DNA of 52,223 nucleotides from an uncultured Bacteroides sp. (lineage in GTDB: Bacteria; Bacteroidota; Bacteroidia; Bacteroidales; Bacteroidaceae). The notes beneath the pieces are model-generated. The model made no database searches, was not told where the DNA came from, and worked only from the letters and a program-made list of their open reading frames with translations. Below are positions 34,492-43,022 of the stretch, piece after piece. Where the stretch lies: positions 1 through 52,223 of the forward strand of contig CAMTPA010000009.1 in NCBI GenBank assembly GCA_947074275.1. The letters are read 5' to 3'. Both the position numbers and the translations under genes were made by a program. Position 1 is the first letter of the stretch; each line of letters begins with the position of its first letter.

Positions 34492-34536
34492 AACGTGCGC
34501 AACTACTTTGTTTGTAAACTTGTAGTTGCGCACGTT
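34492..34536 (-). terminator. Terminator of pyrH
   Basis: A perfect 15-bp stem (34492-34506 with 34522-34536, AACGTGCGCAACTAC) with a 15-nt loop is followed on the minus strand by an uninterrupted T-run. It lies 25 bp after the pyrH stop. Confidence 0.9.
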
Positions 34537-34560
34537 GTTATGTTGTTAAGATGTTGTTTA

Positions 34561-35271
34561 TCAGTTGTGTACCAATGTTCCGATGTTCTCTCCCGACATT
34601 ACCTTTTTCAGATTGCCCACTGTGTCCATATCAAACACGATGATAGGCAAGTTGTTCTCCTTACACATACAAGTGGCAGTCAAATCCATCACTTTCAAGC
34701 CGCGTTTCAATACTTCGTCGTAGGTGATTTCTTCAAACTTAGTTGCAGTTGGGTCTTTTTCGGGGTCGGCTGTGTAGATGCCATCTACACGTGTGCCTTT
34801 CAGCATCACATCAGCTTCAATCTCGATGCCACGTAGCGACGAGCCTGTATCTGTGGTGAAGAACGGATTTCCTGTACCTGCCGACATAATCACCACTTCT
34901 CCTGCCTCCATCGCTTCTATCGCTTTCCATTTGCTGTAAAACTCTCCGATGGGTTCCATACGGATGGCTGTCAGCACACGTGCTTTCACACCCGCTGCCA
35001 CTAATGCCGAGCTAAGAGCCAAGCTGTTCATCACCGTTGCAAGCATACCCATTTGGTCACCTTTCACACGGTCGTATCCTTTTCCTGCACCAGTAAGTCC
35101 TCTAAAAAAATTACCGCCACCTATCACGATACCTATCTGTACGCCCATTTCTTGAATCTCTTTGATTTGGGTGGCATATTCCGCCAATCTCTTTTCGTCG
35201 ATACCGCTTTTCTTATCGCCCATCAAACTTTCGCCGCTAAGCTTCAGTAAGATTCGTTTGTATTTTGCCAT
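34561..35271 (-). CDS. pyrH: UMP kinase
   Basis: This enzyme phosphorylates UMP to UDP in pyrimidine nucleotide synthesis. At 236 residues it matches the bacterial hexameric family. It has RILLKLSGESLMG (about 5-17), the GGGNFFRG motif (about 51-58), the MGMLATVMNSLAL segment and STDTGSSLRGIEIEA in the Asp-containing loop. A terminator follows, and a promoter with GTTG-N18-TAAGTTTG precedes it. It stands as a single-gene unit. Confidence 0.97.
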   Translation of the reverse strand: MAKYKRILLKLSGESLMGDKKSGIDEKRLAEYATQIKEIQEMGVQIGIVIGGGNFFRGLTGAGKGYDRVKGDQMGMLATVMNSLALSSALVAAGVKARVLTAIRMEPIGEFYSKWKAIEAMEAGEVVIMSAGTGNPFFTTDTGSSLRGIEIEADVMLKGTRVDGIYTADPEKDPTATKFEEITYDEVLKRGLKVMDLTATCMCKENNLPIIVFDMDTVGNLKKVMSGENIGTLVHN

Positions 35272-35306
35272 AAGTCGATTTTAATTTTAAAAGTTTAAGA
35301 ATAGCG

Positions 35307-35336
35307 CAAACTTACATAAAAAAGCCGATTTTCAAC
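35307..35336 (-). promoter_or_regulatory. Promoter of pyrH (GTTG-N18-TAAGTTTG)
   Basis: On the minus strand, GTTG (35336-35333) and TAAGTTTG (35314-35307) are 18 bp apart, and the ATG lies 35 bp downstream. The -33 box departs from TTTG by one base. Confidence 0.65.
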
Positions 35337-35382
35337 TCGATTTCATTAAAATATAAGCTTTGTGACTACGAAGAAACAAAAA

Positions 35383-35419
35383 AGTCGATAAGTAACAATG
35401 GCTTGTTAGCTTATCGACT
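35383..35419 (-). terminator. Terminator of the small membrane protein gene
   Basis: AGTCGATAAG (35383-35392) pairs with CTTATCGACT (35410-35419), with extra inner pairs. On the minus strand six T follow. It lies 22 bp past the stop codon of the 72-residue gene and so supports that gene. Confidence 0.8.
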
Positions 35420-35441
35420 ATTGTTTTAGTTTACTGACGCT

Positions 35442-35660
35442 TTAAGATTGCAGATATTTTTTATGATCCCAACGGATACCCCATAACAGAATCAAAATTA
35501 AAGCTGCTGACCTGAAGAAATCAAGACCCGAATAATCGCGCATATTGCTTAGTACATCGATGCACAAAACTATAATCAGCAAGGAGTATAGCAGTGCCAT
35601 TGGTCTTTTAAGAATCAACGAAGAAAACCGTCTAATTCTTAATTTCATAACCTTAGTCAT
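35442..35660 (-). CDS. Small membrane protein of 72 residues, unknown function
   Basis: The protein starts with a very basic segment (MTKVMKLRIRRFSSLILKRP), followed by two hydrophobic stretches (about 21-37 and 46-61). The tail is charged (RWDHKKYLQS). This looks like a two-helix inner-membrane protein obeying the positive-inside pattern. I recognise no family. It has a TATATTTG box at 35725-35718 and a clear terminator downstream, so it is probably a real transcription unit. An ATG four codons later (35648) is an equally good start. Confidence 0.6.
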   Translation of the reverse strand: MTKVMKLRIRRFSSLILKRPMALLYSLLIIVLCIDVLSNMRDYSGLDFFRSAALILILLWGIRWDHKKYLQS

Positions 35661-35717
35661 TTTACGATAGATTTTAGATAAAGTGTAAAATTGTTGATAG
35701 ATAGATTTAATAAGTTA

Positions 35718-35725
35718 CAAATATA
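35718..35725 (-). promoter_or_regulatory. -7 box for the small membrane protein gene
   Basis: TATATTTG on the minus strand lies 58 bp before the ATG. No -33 element is clear. Confidence 0.4.
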
Positions 35726-35944
35726 GCCAAAATAGTTTTAAATAAACAAGAAAATGAGTGGAAAATTGTATTTTTTGTTTTAAAAGTTGAGTGATATGTC
35801 CGATGGATTTAGTACGTATAGTGTTAAAAGTGCTTGTAGCAAGGCATTCTACTTTAATAAATAAAACAATCTGGTGTCGATGTATTTGTTGTTGTTTCTT
35901 GCTAATAGCATTGTTAACTCTGAGGATATATAGATACAATAGAC

Positions 35945-36036
35945 AAAACATCCCCATGTTTTGATATAAAACACCCGGATGTTTTGGTGTACAACATCCG
36001 GATGTTGTGGTGCATAACATCCGGGTGTTGTGATAC
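35945..36036. repeat. Tandem dyad array 3: four 23-bp units with CATCCGGATG core
   Basis: Four contiguous 23-bp units start at 35945, 35968, 35991 and 36014. The third holds the perfect 18-bp palindrome ACAACATCCGGATGTTGT. The others read AAAACATCCCCATGTTTT, AAAACACCCGGATGTTTT and ATAACATCCGGGTGTTGT. A half unit, GATGTTG, follows at 36039-36045. The array lies in the divergent gap between the small membrane protein gene and rhaB, about 240 bp before rhaB. Confidence 0.88.
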
Positions 36037-36089
36037 CTGATGTTGCTTGTTTGAAGATGTAATATTTTATATCCCAATTGTTTGCTTCG

Positions 36090-36097
36090 TATTTTTG
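36090..36097 (+). promoter_or_regulatory. -7 box for the rhamnose operon
   Basis: TATTTTTG lies about 190 bp before the rhaB ATG, which would give a long 5' leader. There is no TTTG at the normal -33 distance, as expected for a promoter that needs an activator. No gene is visible between 36037 and 36285. Confidence 0.45.
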
Positions 36098-36285
36098 CTG
36101 TGTTTTTGAAATAGATGCTTAAATTTGCTGGTAGCTTAAACAGGAATGATGAGTAGCTAAAGAACCTTTGTTGAAAAGTGTGTCGATGTGAGTACAAAAC
36201 AGCGATGCGCATAGTCTTAATCTTGATTGTAACGTGAGTGCTCCAAGCCTTTCTGCTGCGTAGCATTCAATCGAAAATAATAACA

Positions 36286-37758
36286 ATGAAACACTCCTTT
36301 TTTGCGGTAGACCTTGGTGCTACCAGCGGACGTACCATTGTTTCTTCTCTTACGGAGAAGGGACTTGAAATTGAAGAGATAAATCGTTTTCCCAACCACC
36401 TGATTGAAATTGGAGGGCACTTCTATTGGGATATAAACGAACTTTACCGCCACATCATCGAAGGATTGCGCATCGTGGCGCAACGAAACTTACCCATCGC
36501 CTCTATTGGGGTAGATACGTGGGGGGTAGACTTTGTGTGTATCGGCAAAGACGGACAAATTCTTCGCCAGCCTTACGCTTACCGCGACCCACATACCGAG
36601 GGTGCTCCCGATGCTTTTTTTGCTCGTGTGCCTCGCAAACAGGTATATGATATTACAGGTATTCAGGTAATGAACTTCAACTCGCTGTTTCAGCTCGATA
36701 CGATGAAACGAAATAAGGACAGTGCTTTGGAAGCGGCTCATAAAATTGCCTTTATGCCCGATGCGCTTAGTTATATGCTTACGGGCAAATTGGTGACCGA
36801 ATACACCATAGCCAGCACAGCGCAATTGGTAGACGCACGCACCAAAAAGCTTTCGCCCGAATTGCTATCGGCTGTGGGGCTGACCGAGGATAACTTTGGA
36901 GAATTTGTTTACCCGGGGCATACCATCGGCACACTTACTCCCGAGGTGCAACGTATGACAGGGCTTGGCGCAATACCTGTGGTTGCAGTGGCCGGACACG
37001 ACACAGGGTCGGCGGTGGCTGCTGTGCCAGCAATGGATAAGAATTTTGCTTATCTGAGCAGTGGCACTTGGTCGCTTATTGGCATAGAAACGGATAAACC
37101 TGTAATTACCAAAGATACTGCTGCGCTCAATTTTACCAACGAAGGTGGTATTGGCGGAACCATTCGCTTGCTGAAAAACGTGTGCGGAATGTGGTTGCTC
37201 GAACGTTGCCGTGCAGGGTGGGGAGAGACTTCCTATCCCGAATTGATAGAAGAAACCAAAGAGTGCGAACCTTTTCGTAGCCTTATCAACCCCGATGATA
37301 AACTGTTTGCTAATCCATCATCGATGGAGAAAGCGATTTGCGAATATTGTGAATCGACCAGTCAGCCCATACCCGAAACACGTGGACAATTCACCCGTTG
37401 CATTTTCGAGAGCTTGGCACTGCGCTATCGTCAGGTGCTGGAAGATTTGCAAGGACTTACTACAAACTCAATCGACACGCTGCACATCATTGGTGGAGGT
37501 AGTCGCAATGCGTTGCTCAACCAATTCACTGCCGATGCTACCCATTTGAAAGTAGTGGCTGGCCCCTCTGAAGCTACTGCCATTGGCAACGTGATGATGC
37601 AGGCGATGACTGCTGGCGTGGTGAAAACCATTGAAGAGATGAGAAAACAAATCAACAAGTCGGTTCCTACACAAACCTATTTGCCACAGGATACTACCGA
37701 CTGGGATATAGCATATATACATTTTAAAAAATACTGTCATGAAAGAAGAACTAATTAA
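36286..37758 (+). CDS. rhaB: L-rhamnulokinase
   Basis: This FGGY-family kinase phosphorylates L-rhamnulose. The 490-residue reading from ATG at 36286 matches the usual length. An upstream in-frame ATG at 36238 would add 16 residues before the MKHSFFAVDLGATSGRT start and is rejected. Motifs are the ATP-binding AVDLGATSGR (about 7-16), the GVDTWGVDFV segment (about 80-89), AVAGHDTGSAVAAVP and the C-terminal HIIGGGSRNALLNQ. It is the first gene of the rhaB-rhaA-rhaT-rhaD operon. Its stop lies 20 bp inside rhaA. Confidence 0.95.
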   Translation: MKHSFFAVDLGATSGRTIVSSLTEKGLEIEEINRFPNHLIEIGGHFYWDINELYRHIIEGLRIVAQRNLPIASIGVDTWGVDFVCIGKDGQILRQPYAYRDPHTEGAPDAFFARVPRKQVYDITGIQVMNFNSLFQLDTMKRNKDSALEAAHKIAFMPDALSYMLTGKLVTEYTIASTAQLVDARTKKLSPELLSAVGLTEDNFGEFVYPGHTIGTLTPEVQRMTGLGAIPVVAVAGHDTGSAVAAVPAMDKNFAYLSSGTWSLIGIETDKPVITKDTAALNFTNEGGIGGTIRLLKNVCGMWLLERCRAGWGETSYPELIEETKECEPFRSLINPDDKLFANPSSMEKAICEYCESTSQPIPETRGQFTRCIFESLALRYRQVLEDLQGLTTNSIDTLHIIGGGSRNALLNQFTADATHLKVVAGPSEATAIGNVMMQAMTAGVVKTIEEMRKQINKSVPTQTYLPQDTTDWDIAYIHFKKYCHERRTN

Positions 37759-38992
37759 GAAAGCGTATGATATTGCGGTGGAGCGTTATGCAGCCGTAGG
37801 TGTAGATGTGGAGCAAGCGATGGCCAAATTGCAAAACGTGCCATTGTCGCTGCATTGTTGGCAAGCCGATGATGTGTCGGGATTTGAAAACTCGGGCGAT
37901 TCATTGTCGGGGGGGATTCAAGCCACGGGCAACTATCCCGGCAAGGCACGCAATATGGAAGAGCTTCGTGCCGATATATTGAAGGCCACGAGTTACATTC
38001 CAGGGCAACACCGCCTGAATCTGCACGCTATCTATGGTGATTTTGGTGGTGAGTTTGTAGACCGCGATCAAATAGAGCCAAAACACTTTCAAGGATGGAT
38101 GGAGTGGGCAAAAGAGCACAATATGAAGTTAGACTTCAACTCATCTTCTTTCTCGCACGCTAAGAGTGGCGATTTATCATTGTCTAATCCCGATGAAGAG
38201 ATTCGTCAATTCTGGATTGAACATACAAAACGCAGCCGTCACATTGCCAATGAAATAGGTAAGTTTCAAAACGACCCTTGTATAATGAATCTTTGGGTAC
38301 ACGATGGTAGCAAAGATCAAACGGTGAACCGGATGCTTTATCGTGAGCTATTGAAGGACTCTTTGGATCAAATATTCGAGACAGAATACGATTATATGAA
38401 AGACTGCATCGAATCGAAAGTATTTGGTATCGGTCTCGAAAGCTATACAGTAGGTTCCAACGACTTTTACATTGGCTATGGTGTGAGCCGTCAGAAGATT
38501 GTGACATTGGACACCGGACACTTTCACCCAACCGAAAGCGTGGCAGACAAGATTTCCTCTTTACTGCTTTATATTCCTGAAATAATGCTTCACGTGAGCC
38601 GCCCCATTCGTTGGGATAGCGACCACGTGACAATAATGAACGACGATACTCTGGAATTGGCAAAAGAAATCGTTCGCTGCGATGCTCTGGATCGTGTTCA
38701 TATTGGTCTTGATTATTTCGATGCAAGTATCAACCGCATTGGCGCCTACGTAGTAGGTAGTCGTGCCACTCAAAAATGCTTGATGCAAGCGTTGCTCGAA
38801 CCATTGGCAAAACTTCGCGAATACGAAGCCAATGGCCAATACTTCGAGCGTCTTGCTTTGTTGGAAGAATCGAAATCGCTACCTTGGAATGCTGTGTGGG
38901 ATATGTTCTGTTTTAGAAACAACGTTCCTGTGGGCGAGGCTTTCATTGCCGAAGTACAACAATACGAAGCGGAAACAACTTCAAAACGATAA
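37739..38992 (+). CDS. rhaA: L-rhamnose isomerase
   Basis: This metal-dependent isomerase converts L-rhamnose to L-rhamnulose. The 417-residue length is typical. Conserved parts include HCWQADDVSGFE (about 35-46), LHAIYGDFGGEFVDRD (about 99-114), the WVHDGSKDQTVNR segment and ALDTGHFHPTE-like LDTGHFHPTESVADK (about 258-272), which carries metal ligands. The start overlaps the rhaB end by 20 bp, so translation is probably coupled. Fucose or other isomerases are excluded by the overall pattern. Confidence 0.96.
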   Translation: MKEELIKKAYDIAVERYAAVGVDVEQAMAKLQNVPLSLHCWQADDVSGFENSGDSLSGGIQATGNYPGKARNMEELRADILKATSYIPGQHRLNLHAIYGDFGGEFVDRDQIEPKHFQGWMEWAKEHNMKLDFNSSSFSHAKSGDLSLSNPDEEIRQFWIEHTKRSRHIANEIGKFQNDPCIMNLWVHDGSKDQTVNRMLYRELLKDSLDQIFETEYDYMKDCIESKVFGIGLESYTVGSNDFYIGYGVSRQKIVTLDTGHFHPTESVADKISSLLLYIPEIMLHVSRPIRWDSDHVTIMNDDTLELAKEIVRCDALDRVHIGLDYFDASINRIGAYVVGSRATQKCLMQALLEPLAKLREYEANGQYFERLALLEESKSLPWNAVWDMFCFRNNVPVGEAFIAEVQQYEAETTSKR

Positions 38993-39029
38993 TTAATCAG
39001 TAGACAATAAAAACAAGAAAGACAGAACG

Positions 39030-40061
39030 ATGAACACACTGTTAGGACTCTTAATTATAGCAATAGGTAGCTTTGGGCAAAGTAGCTCGTATGTGCCCAT
39101 CAACAAAGTGAAAGAATGGTCGTGGGAAAACTTTTGGCTCACACAAGGAGTGTTTGCTTGGTTGGTGTTTCCGTTTTTAGGAGCGTTGCTTGGTGTTCCT
39201 TGCGATGGGAATTTAATAGACTTATGGAGTGCTGGCGGTGCGTGGGGTTCTATCATCTACGGTGTGCTCTGGGGCATTGGCGGCTTGACCTTCGGCTTGA
39301 GTATGCGCTATTTAGGGGTAGCACTTGGTCAGAGTATTGCTTTGGGTACTTGCTCTGCTTTCGGCACGTTGTTTCCTGCCTTGTTTGCAGGCGACAATCT
39401 TTTTGAAGGCGAAGGGTTGATGTTGCTCATTGGAGTTTGTGTCACGCTGGCAGGTATTGCTATCATAGGCTATGCCGGTAGCCTTCGTTCCAAAAATATG
39501 ACCGAAGAAGAAAAGAAAGCAGCGGTAAAAGATTTCGCTTTGACTAAAGGCTTGTTGGTAGCGTTGCTCGCAGGGGTGATGAGTGCCTGCTTTGCATTAG
39601 GGCTTGCAGCCGGAGCACCCATCAAAGAGATGGCTCTTGCCAATGGAGTAGATCCGCTTTACGCTGGTTTGCCTATTGTTTTTCTGGTCACTTTAGGAGG
39701 TTTCTTCACCAATGCCATTTATTGCATTCAGCAAAACATCAAAAACAAAACGGGCAAAGAGTATCTTTCGGTTAGTGGAAAACAACTCTCTACAAACGTC
39801 CTGTTTTGTGCGTTGGCTGGTGTGTTGTGGTATTCGCAATTCTTTGGGCTGGAAATGGGCAAAAGCTTCTTGGTAGACAATCCATTGCTACTTGCTTTTT
39901 CGTGGAGCATCTTGATGTCGCTCAATGTGACTTTTAGCAATGTGTGGGGCATCATTCTCAAAGAGTGGAAAGGAGTGGGAATTAGCACCATCACCGTGTT
40001 GATTCTTGGTTTATTCGTCTTAATATCGTCAATCGTGTTGGTGGCTATGTCGCAAATATGA
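39030..40061 (+). CDS. rhaT: L-rhamnose/proton symporter
   Basis: The 343-residue inner-membrane protein has about ten transmembrane helices and follows the RhaT pattern. It starts LLGLLIIAIGSFGQSSSYVPI, contains KVKEWSWENFWLTQGVFAW and a loop of charged residues near 160. It imports L-rhamnose with a proton. It sits 37 bp after rhaA and 47 bp before rhaD, inside the operon, so substrate and partners agree. Confidence 0.93.
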   Translation: MNTLLGLLIIAIGSFGQSSSYVPINKVKEWSWENFWLTQGVFAWLVFPFLGALLGVPCDGNLIDLWSAGGAWGSIIYGVLWGIGGLTFGLSMRYLGVALGQSIALGTCSAFGTLFPALFAGDNLFEGEGLMLLIGVCVTLAGIAIIGYAGSLRSKNMTEEEKKAAVKDFALTKGLLVALLAGVMSACFALGLAAGAPIKEMALANGVDPLYAGLPIVFLVTLGGFFTNAIYCIQQNIKNKTGKEYLSVSGKQLSTNVLFCALAGVLWYSQFFGLEMGKSFLVDNPLLLAFSWSILMSLNVTFSNVWGIILKEWKGVGISTITVLILGLFVLISSIVLVAMSQI

Positions 40062-40108
40062 TTGCTGCATAAACAGATAAGTTAATTCTAAATCATATAA
40101 ATAAGAAA

Positions 40109-40918
40109 ATGAAATCAATATTAGATAACCGTCCCGAATTGGCAAAAGAGGTAGCACGTACTGCCGAAGTTGCTGGATACCTATGGCAAAAAGGTTGGGC
40201 CGAACGCAACGGTGGTAACATTGTGGTAAACATCACCGAGTTTGTGGATGATGAAATAAAAGCAATGCCAGCCATTAGCGATGTAAAACCAATCGGAACT
40301 ACTTTGTCCCATATCAAAGGTTGCTACTTCTATTGCAAGGGCACTAACAAACGTATGCGCGACTTGGCTCGTTGGCCAATGGAAAACGGTTCAATCATCC
40401 GCATCCTCGACGACTGTGCCAACTACGTGATTATTGCCGATGAAGTGGTGATGCCAACTTCGGAACTTCCTGCTCACTTGTCTATGCACAACTTCTTGTT
40501 GAGTAAAGGTTCAAGCTACAAAGCATCGCTACACACACATCCTATCGAATTGATTGCGATGAGCCATCACAAGCCTTTTTTAGAGAAAGATGTATTGACC
40601 AATCTGCTTTGGAGTATGATTCCCGAAACAAAAGCATTTTGTCCTCGTGGTTTAGGTATTATTCCTTATGCGCTTCCCGGCTCTATTGGCCTTGCCGAAG
40701 CCACTATTAAGGAGCTTGAAGATTACGATGTGACAATGTGGGAAAAACACGGCGTAACAGCAGTGGGCGAAGATATTATGGATGCTTTCGATCAAGTGGA
40801 TGTATTGAGCAAATCGGCTCAAATCTACATCAATGCAAAAAGTATGGGCTTCGAACCCGATGGAATGAGCCAAGAACAAATGAAAGAAATGACTGTGGCT
40901 TTTAATTTGCCGAAGTAG
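40109..40918 (+). CDS. rhaD: Rhamnulose-1-phosphate aldolase
   Basis: This class II aldolase cleaves L-rhamnulose 1-phosphate to dihydroxyacetone phosphate and lactaldehyde. The 269-residue protein shows the GWAERNGGNIVVNI motif (about 30-43). Zinc-binding histidines lie in SLHTHPIELIAMSHH, and MWEKHGVTAVGED carries a further ligand. It is the last gene of the operon and ends before a strong terminator. No lactaldehyde reductase gene follows in this window. Confidence 0.95.
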   Translation: MKSILDNRPELAKEVARTAEVAGYLWQKGWAERNGGNIVVNITEFVDDEIKAMPAISDVKPIGTTLSHIKGCYFYCKGTNKRMRDLARWPMENGSIIRILDDCANYVIIADEVVMPTSELPAHLSMHNFLLSKGSSYKASLHTHPIELIAMSHHKPFLEKDVLTNLLWSMIPETKAFCPRGLGIIPYALPGSIGLAEATIKELEDYDVTMWEKHGVTAVGEDIMDAFDQVDVLSKSAQIYINAKSMGFEPDGMSQEQMKEMTVAFNLPK

Positions 40919-40945
40919 AGAAGGCTTTTTAAAAGTAAACTAAAT

Positions 40946-40989
40946 AAAGTTCATTGTGGAGTAAATGGAAAAACTCTACAATGAACTTT
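40946..40989 (+). terminator. Terminator of the rhamnose operon
   Basis: A 17-bp stem with one G-T pair (40946-40962 with 40973-40989) and a 10-nt loop is followed by TTGTTTTTC. It lies 28 bp past rhaD. Confidence 0.85.
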
Positions 40990-41112
40990 TGTTTTTCTTA
41001 CTCATTGATTAATAAAAAGATAAAATATGAAATAAACCAATATCGTTTTGTTTTGTTGTATGAAGACTTAGAGATTAGAACTATAAATATTAGACCTAAC
41101 CATTTATTAATT

Positions 41113-42072
41113 ATGAGAAAGAAAAAATGTATATTAAGTGCTTTGGGCATAGCCTTTTTTGCTCTTTGTATGACAGGTTGTGTGAAGAATTACTATTATG
41201 AGTGTGATGGTAATTCGGGAGATAGTTCGGGAGGTACTACCGAAACGAAGTATGCGGTGCGCTTTAAGGCCAGTGTGAACAAGGAGGCTATAACCGTGAC
41301 TCGTGCTGATGCAGCCACTCCATTGCAAAAAGATCGGTATGTAACTGTATATACCTTTCAGAATATGGGCGACGATATAGCTGCCACCAATTATCAAACT
41401 TTAGAGAGTGGTGTTTTGACTCCTGTTTCGGGTTCAGGGCTTTCTTTGCCTTCGGGAACTTACGACTTTTATGCACTTTCGATAGGAAATCAATCGGTAT
41501 TACCTCCTACGGTGACAAACTTTGATACAGGCTTTACTTCATCAACATTAAGTAATGGAGTGGATTATTTGAGCTGTGTAATGGAAAAAGAAACGGTGAG
41601 TGGTGCTACCTCTTTCGACTTAAACTTTAATCACGCTGCTTCGCAAGTGATTGTAATTATTGGGTCGAGTGCTGCTACTACTACGATTGATTCTATTAAT
41701 ACGGCTTCTATTTCTGCACCATCTACTACTTCTGAATATTTAGATATATATACAGGAATTATAAACCCATCTCATACTCTATCGGGAACGATTGATATGG
41801 CTATCACCGATTCCATTTGTCAGCAAATCTTGCTACCTTTGGGATACTCGGGTAGTTTGAATATGGATTTTTCTGCTTATGTGAATGGGCAGAGCACTCC
41901 AATGGCCTATTCTGTTGGCATTCCATTGATTAATAGTCAACTTGCTGCTGGCTCATCGTATGTGTATAAAGTGTTGCTAAACGAAGATAAGGTGACTATT
42001 GCCAATGCTACTGTCAATCCGTGGACGGAAGTAAATGAAACTGGCACTCCTTTGACTCCTGTGCCACAATAA
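41113..42072 (+). CDS. Fimbrillin-family lipoprotein
   Basis: The 319-residue protein starts at ATG 41113 with a lipoprotein signal (FFALCMTGC, Cys23). An upstream in-frame ATG at 40954 would bury the signal behind 53 residues and is rejected. The mature part is rich in Thr, Ser, Gly and Ala and fits the Mfa_like/fimbrillin pattern, ending with ATVNPWTEVNETG. Such proteins form pilus tips or shafts of type V pili in Bacteroidetes. No other pilus gene is adjacent, so this is an orphan member. Confidence 0.8.
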   Translation: MRKKKCILSALGIAFFALCMTGCVKNYYYECDGNSGDSSGGTTETKYAVRFKASVNKEAITVTRADAATPLQKDRYVTVYTFQNMGDDIAATNYQTLESGVLTPVSGSGLSLPSGTYDFYALSIGNQSVLPPTVTNFDTGFTSSTLSNGVDYLSCVMEKETVSGATSFDLNFNHAASQVIVIIGSSAATTTIDSINTASISAPSTTSEYLDIYTGIINPSHTLSGTIDMAITDSICQQILLPLGYSGSLNMDFSAYVNGQSTPMAYSVGIPLINSQLAAGSSYVYKVLLNEDKVTIANATVNPWTEVNETGTPLTPVPQ

Positions 42073-42099
42073 AAGCAATGTAACAATTGAAATAATACA

Positions 42100-42138
42100 A
42101 AAATCGCCTTGTTGATGTGTTTTCAACAAGGCGATTTT
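42100..42138. terminator. Bidirectional terminator between fimbrillin and DUF5056 genes
   Basis: A perfect 16-bp stem (42100-42115 with 42123-42138, AAAATCGCCTTGTTGA) with a 7-nt loop has A/T runs at its ends. It lies between two convergent genes. Confidence 0.9.
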
Positions 42139-42160
42139 GCATTATATACGAACGAAGTGT

Positions 42161-42490
42161 TTAGTCTGATAAAGAGCAGATTTTGCTAAAACCCAATACG
42201 GCCAATACCACCACGGCAATGATGATTGATTTAGGGTCGGTGTATAGATTGCTGTTTTGTGCAATTGCTATAAACAAGTCTCGAATGATATAGATTAACC
42301 CCAACAATCCATCGTAGGCGATGAACAGGCCAAAGGCTGCAATGCCTATGGCTATGGTAAGTGCCTTAAAAATACGATTTTTACGCCGAGGTAAACTGCG
42401 CATCACTCGACGGCTAAATCCTCTGTCGGCAATCTCTTTTTTGTTTTCTTCAAAAAAGGAGCGTATCAATTTATCATCTGTTTCCATCAT
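42161..42490 (-). CDS. DUF5056-like small membrane protein, possible sigma partner
   Basis: The 109-residue protein has a cytoplasmic N-terminus (about 1-40, with DDKLIRSFFEENKKEIADRG and FSRRVMRSLPRR). Two membrane segments follow, about 42-74 and 90-104. The N-terminal pattern matches the DUF5056 proteins of Bacteroides, recalled from memory. Its start overlaps the ECF sigma factor gene by 17 bp, a layout typical of sigma/anti-sigma pairs, but the protein has no recognised anti-sigma domain. The role as anti-sigma is inference. Confidence 0.7.
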   Translation of the reverse strand: MMETDDKLIRSFFEENKKEIADRGFSRRVMRSLPRRKNRIFKALTIAIGIAAFGLFIAYDGLLGLIYIIRDLFIAIAQNSNLYTDPKSIIIAVVVLAVLGFSKICSLSD

Positions 42491-43022
42491 AACCGTTTTG
42501 TTTTAAATAAGAAGCCATTTTCTCTTTTCCTCTCGACAAGTGGCTTTTTACTGTTCCTGTCGGGATGCCTGTGATAGTCGATATTTTGTCGATGCTAACG
42601 TCTTCCATATAGAACAACGTTATACAGGTACGTTCTGTTTCCTTCAATTGACCTAAAGCTTGATATACATCCATTTTTTGCCCTACATTGATTTGCTCGG
42701 TGCAATAATTGTTGTCAATCTCTCGTGCATCTAAATCGGCTGTTTGCTTCTGGCTGCGAATATAATCATAAAACACATTATACGCAATTCGATAAAGCCA
42801 CGTTGAGAAATTTGAAAGATTTTTAAAGGATGTAATGTTTGTATATGCTTTGATGAACGTATCTTGTGCTAAGTCATCGCTAAGTTCGCCATTGCCACAA
42901 GTTTGATTTAAGAAAAACCGGCGGATAGGCGATTGATACTTTTGCACCAACTGGTCGAAGGCCTTGGTGTTGCGAAACACCACGACCTGCGCTACCAATG
43001 ATATGTCGTTCAGTTGATTCAT
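42474..43022 (-). CDS. ECF-type RNA polymerase sigma factor
   Basis: The 182-residue protein has sigma region 2 (about 20-90, with LSDDLAQDTFIKAYTNI and NFSTWLYRIAYNVFYDYIR) and region 4 (about 120-175), whose helix-turn-helix reads VSIDKISTITGIPTGTVKSHLSRG. It is the middle gene of a tight minus-strand set: DUF6249-like, sigma and DUF5056-like, with overlaps of 4 and 17 bp. The set looks like a self-contained envelope-signalling unit. The signal and target genes are unknown. Confidence 0.93.
   Translation of the reverse strand: MNQLNDISLVAQVVVFRNTKAFDQLVQKYQSPIRRFFLNQTCGNGELSDDLAQDTFIKAYTNITSFKNLSNFSTWLYRIAYNVFYDYIRSQKQTADLDAREIDNNYCTEQINVGQKMDVYQALGQLKETERTCITLFYMEDVSIDKISTITGIPTGTVKSHLSRGKEKMASYLKQNGYDGNR

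Noticed and set aside
17515..36036. Tandem dyad arrays as CRISPR
   Set aside because: Units are contiguous with no spacers, only four per locus, and no cas genes are present.
35945..36036. Array 3 taken as a proven RhaR operator
   Set aside because: Arrays of the same design but different core lie at unrelated genes, so the position alone does not show regulation.
35715..36266. 183-codon ORF on the minus strand across the array before rhaB
   Set aside because: It crosses the tandem dyad array, has a low-complexity translation with no domain, and lacks promoter or family support.
36238..36285. Upstream start for rhaB adding 16 residues
   Set aside because: The added residues do not match rhamnulokinases, and ATG 36286 gives the normal N-terminus.
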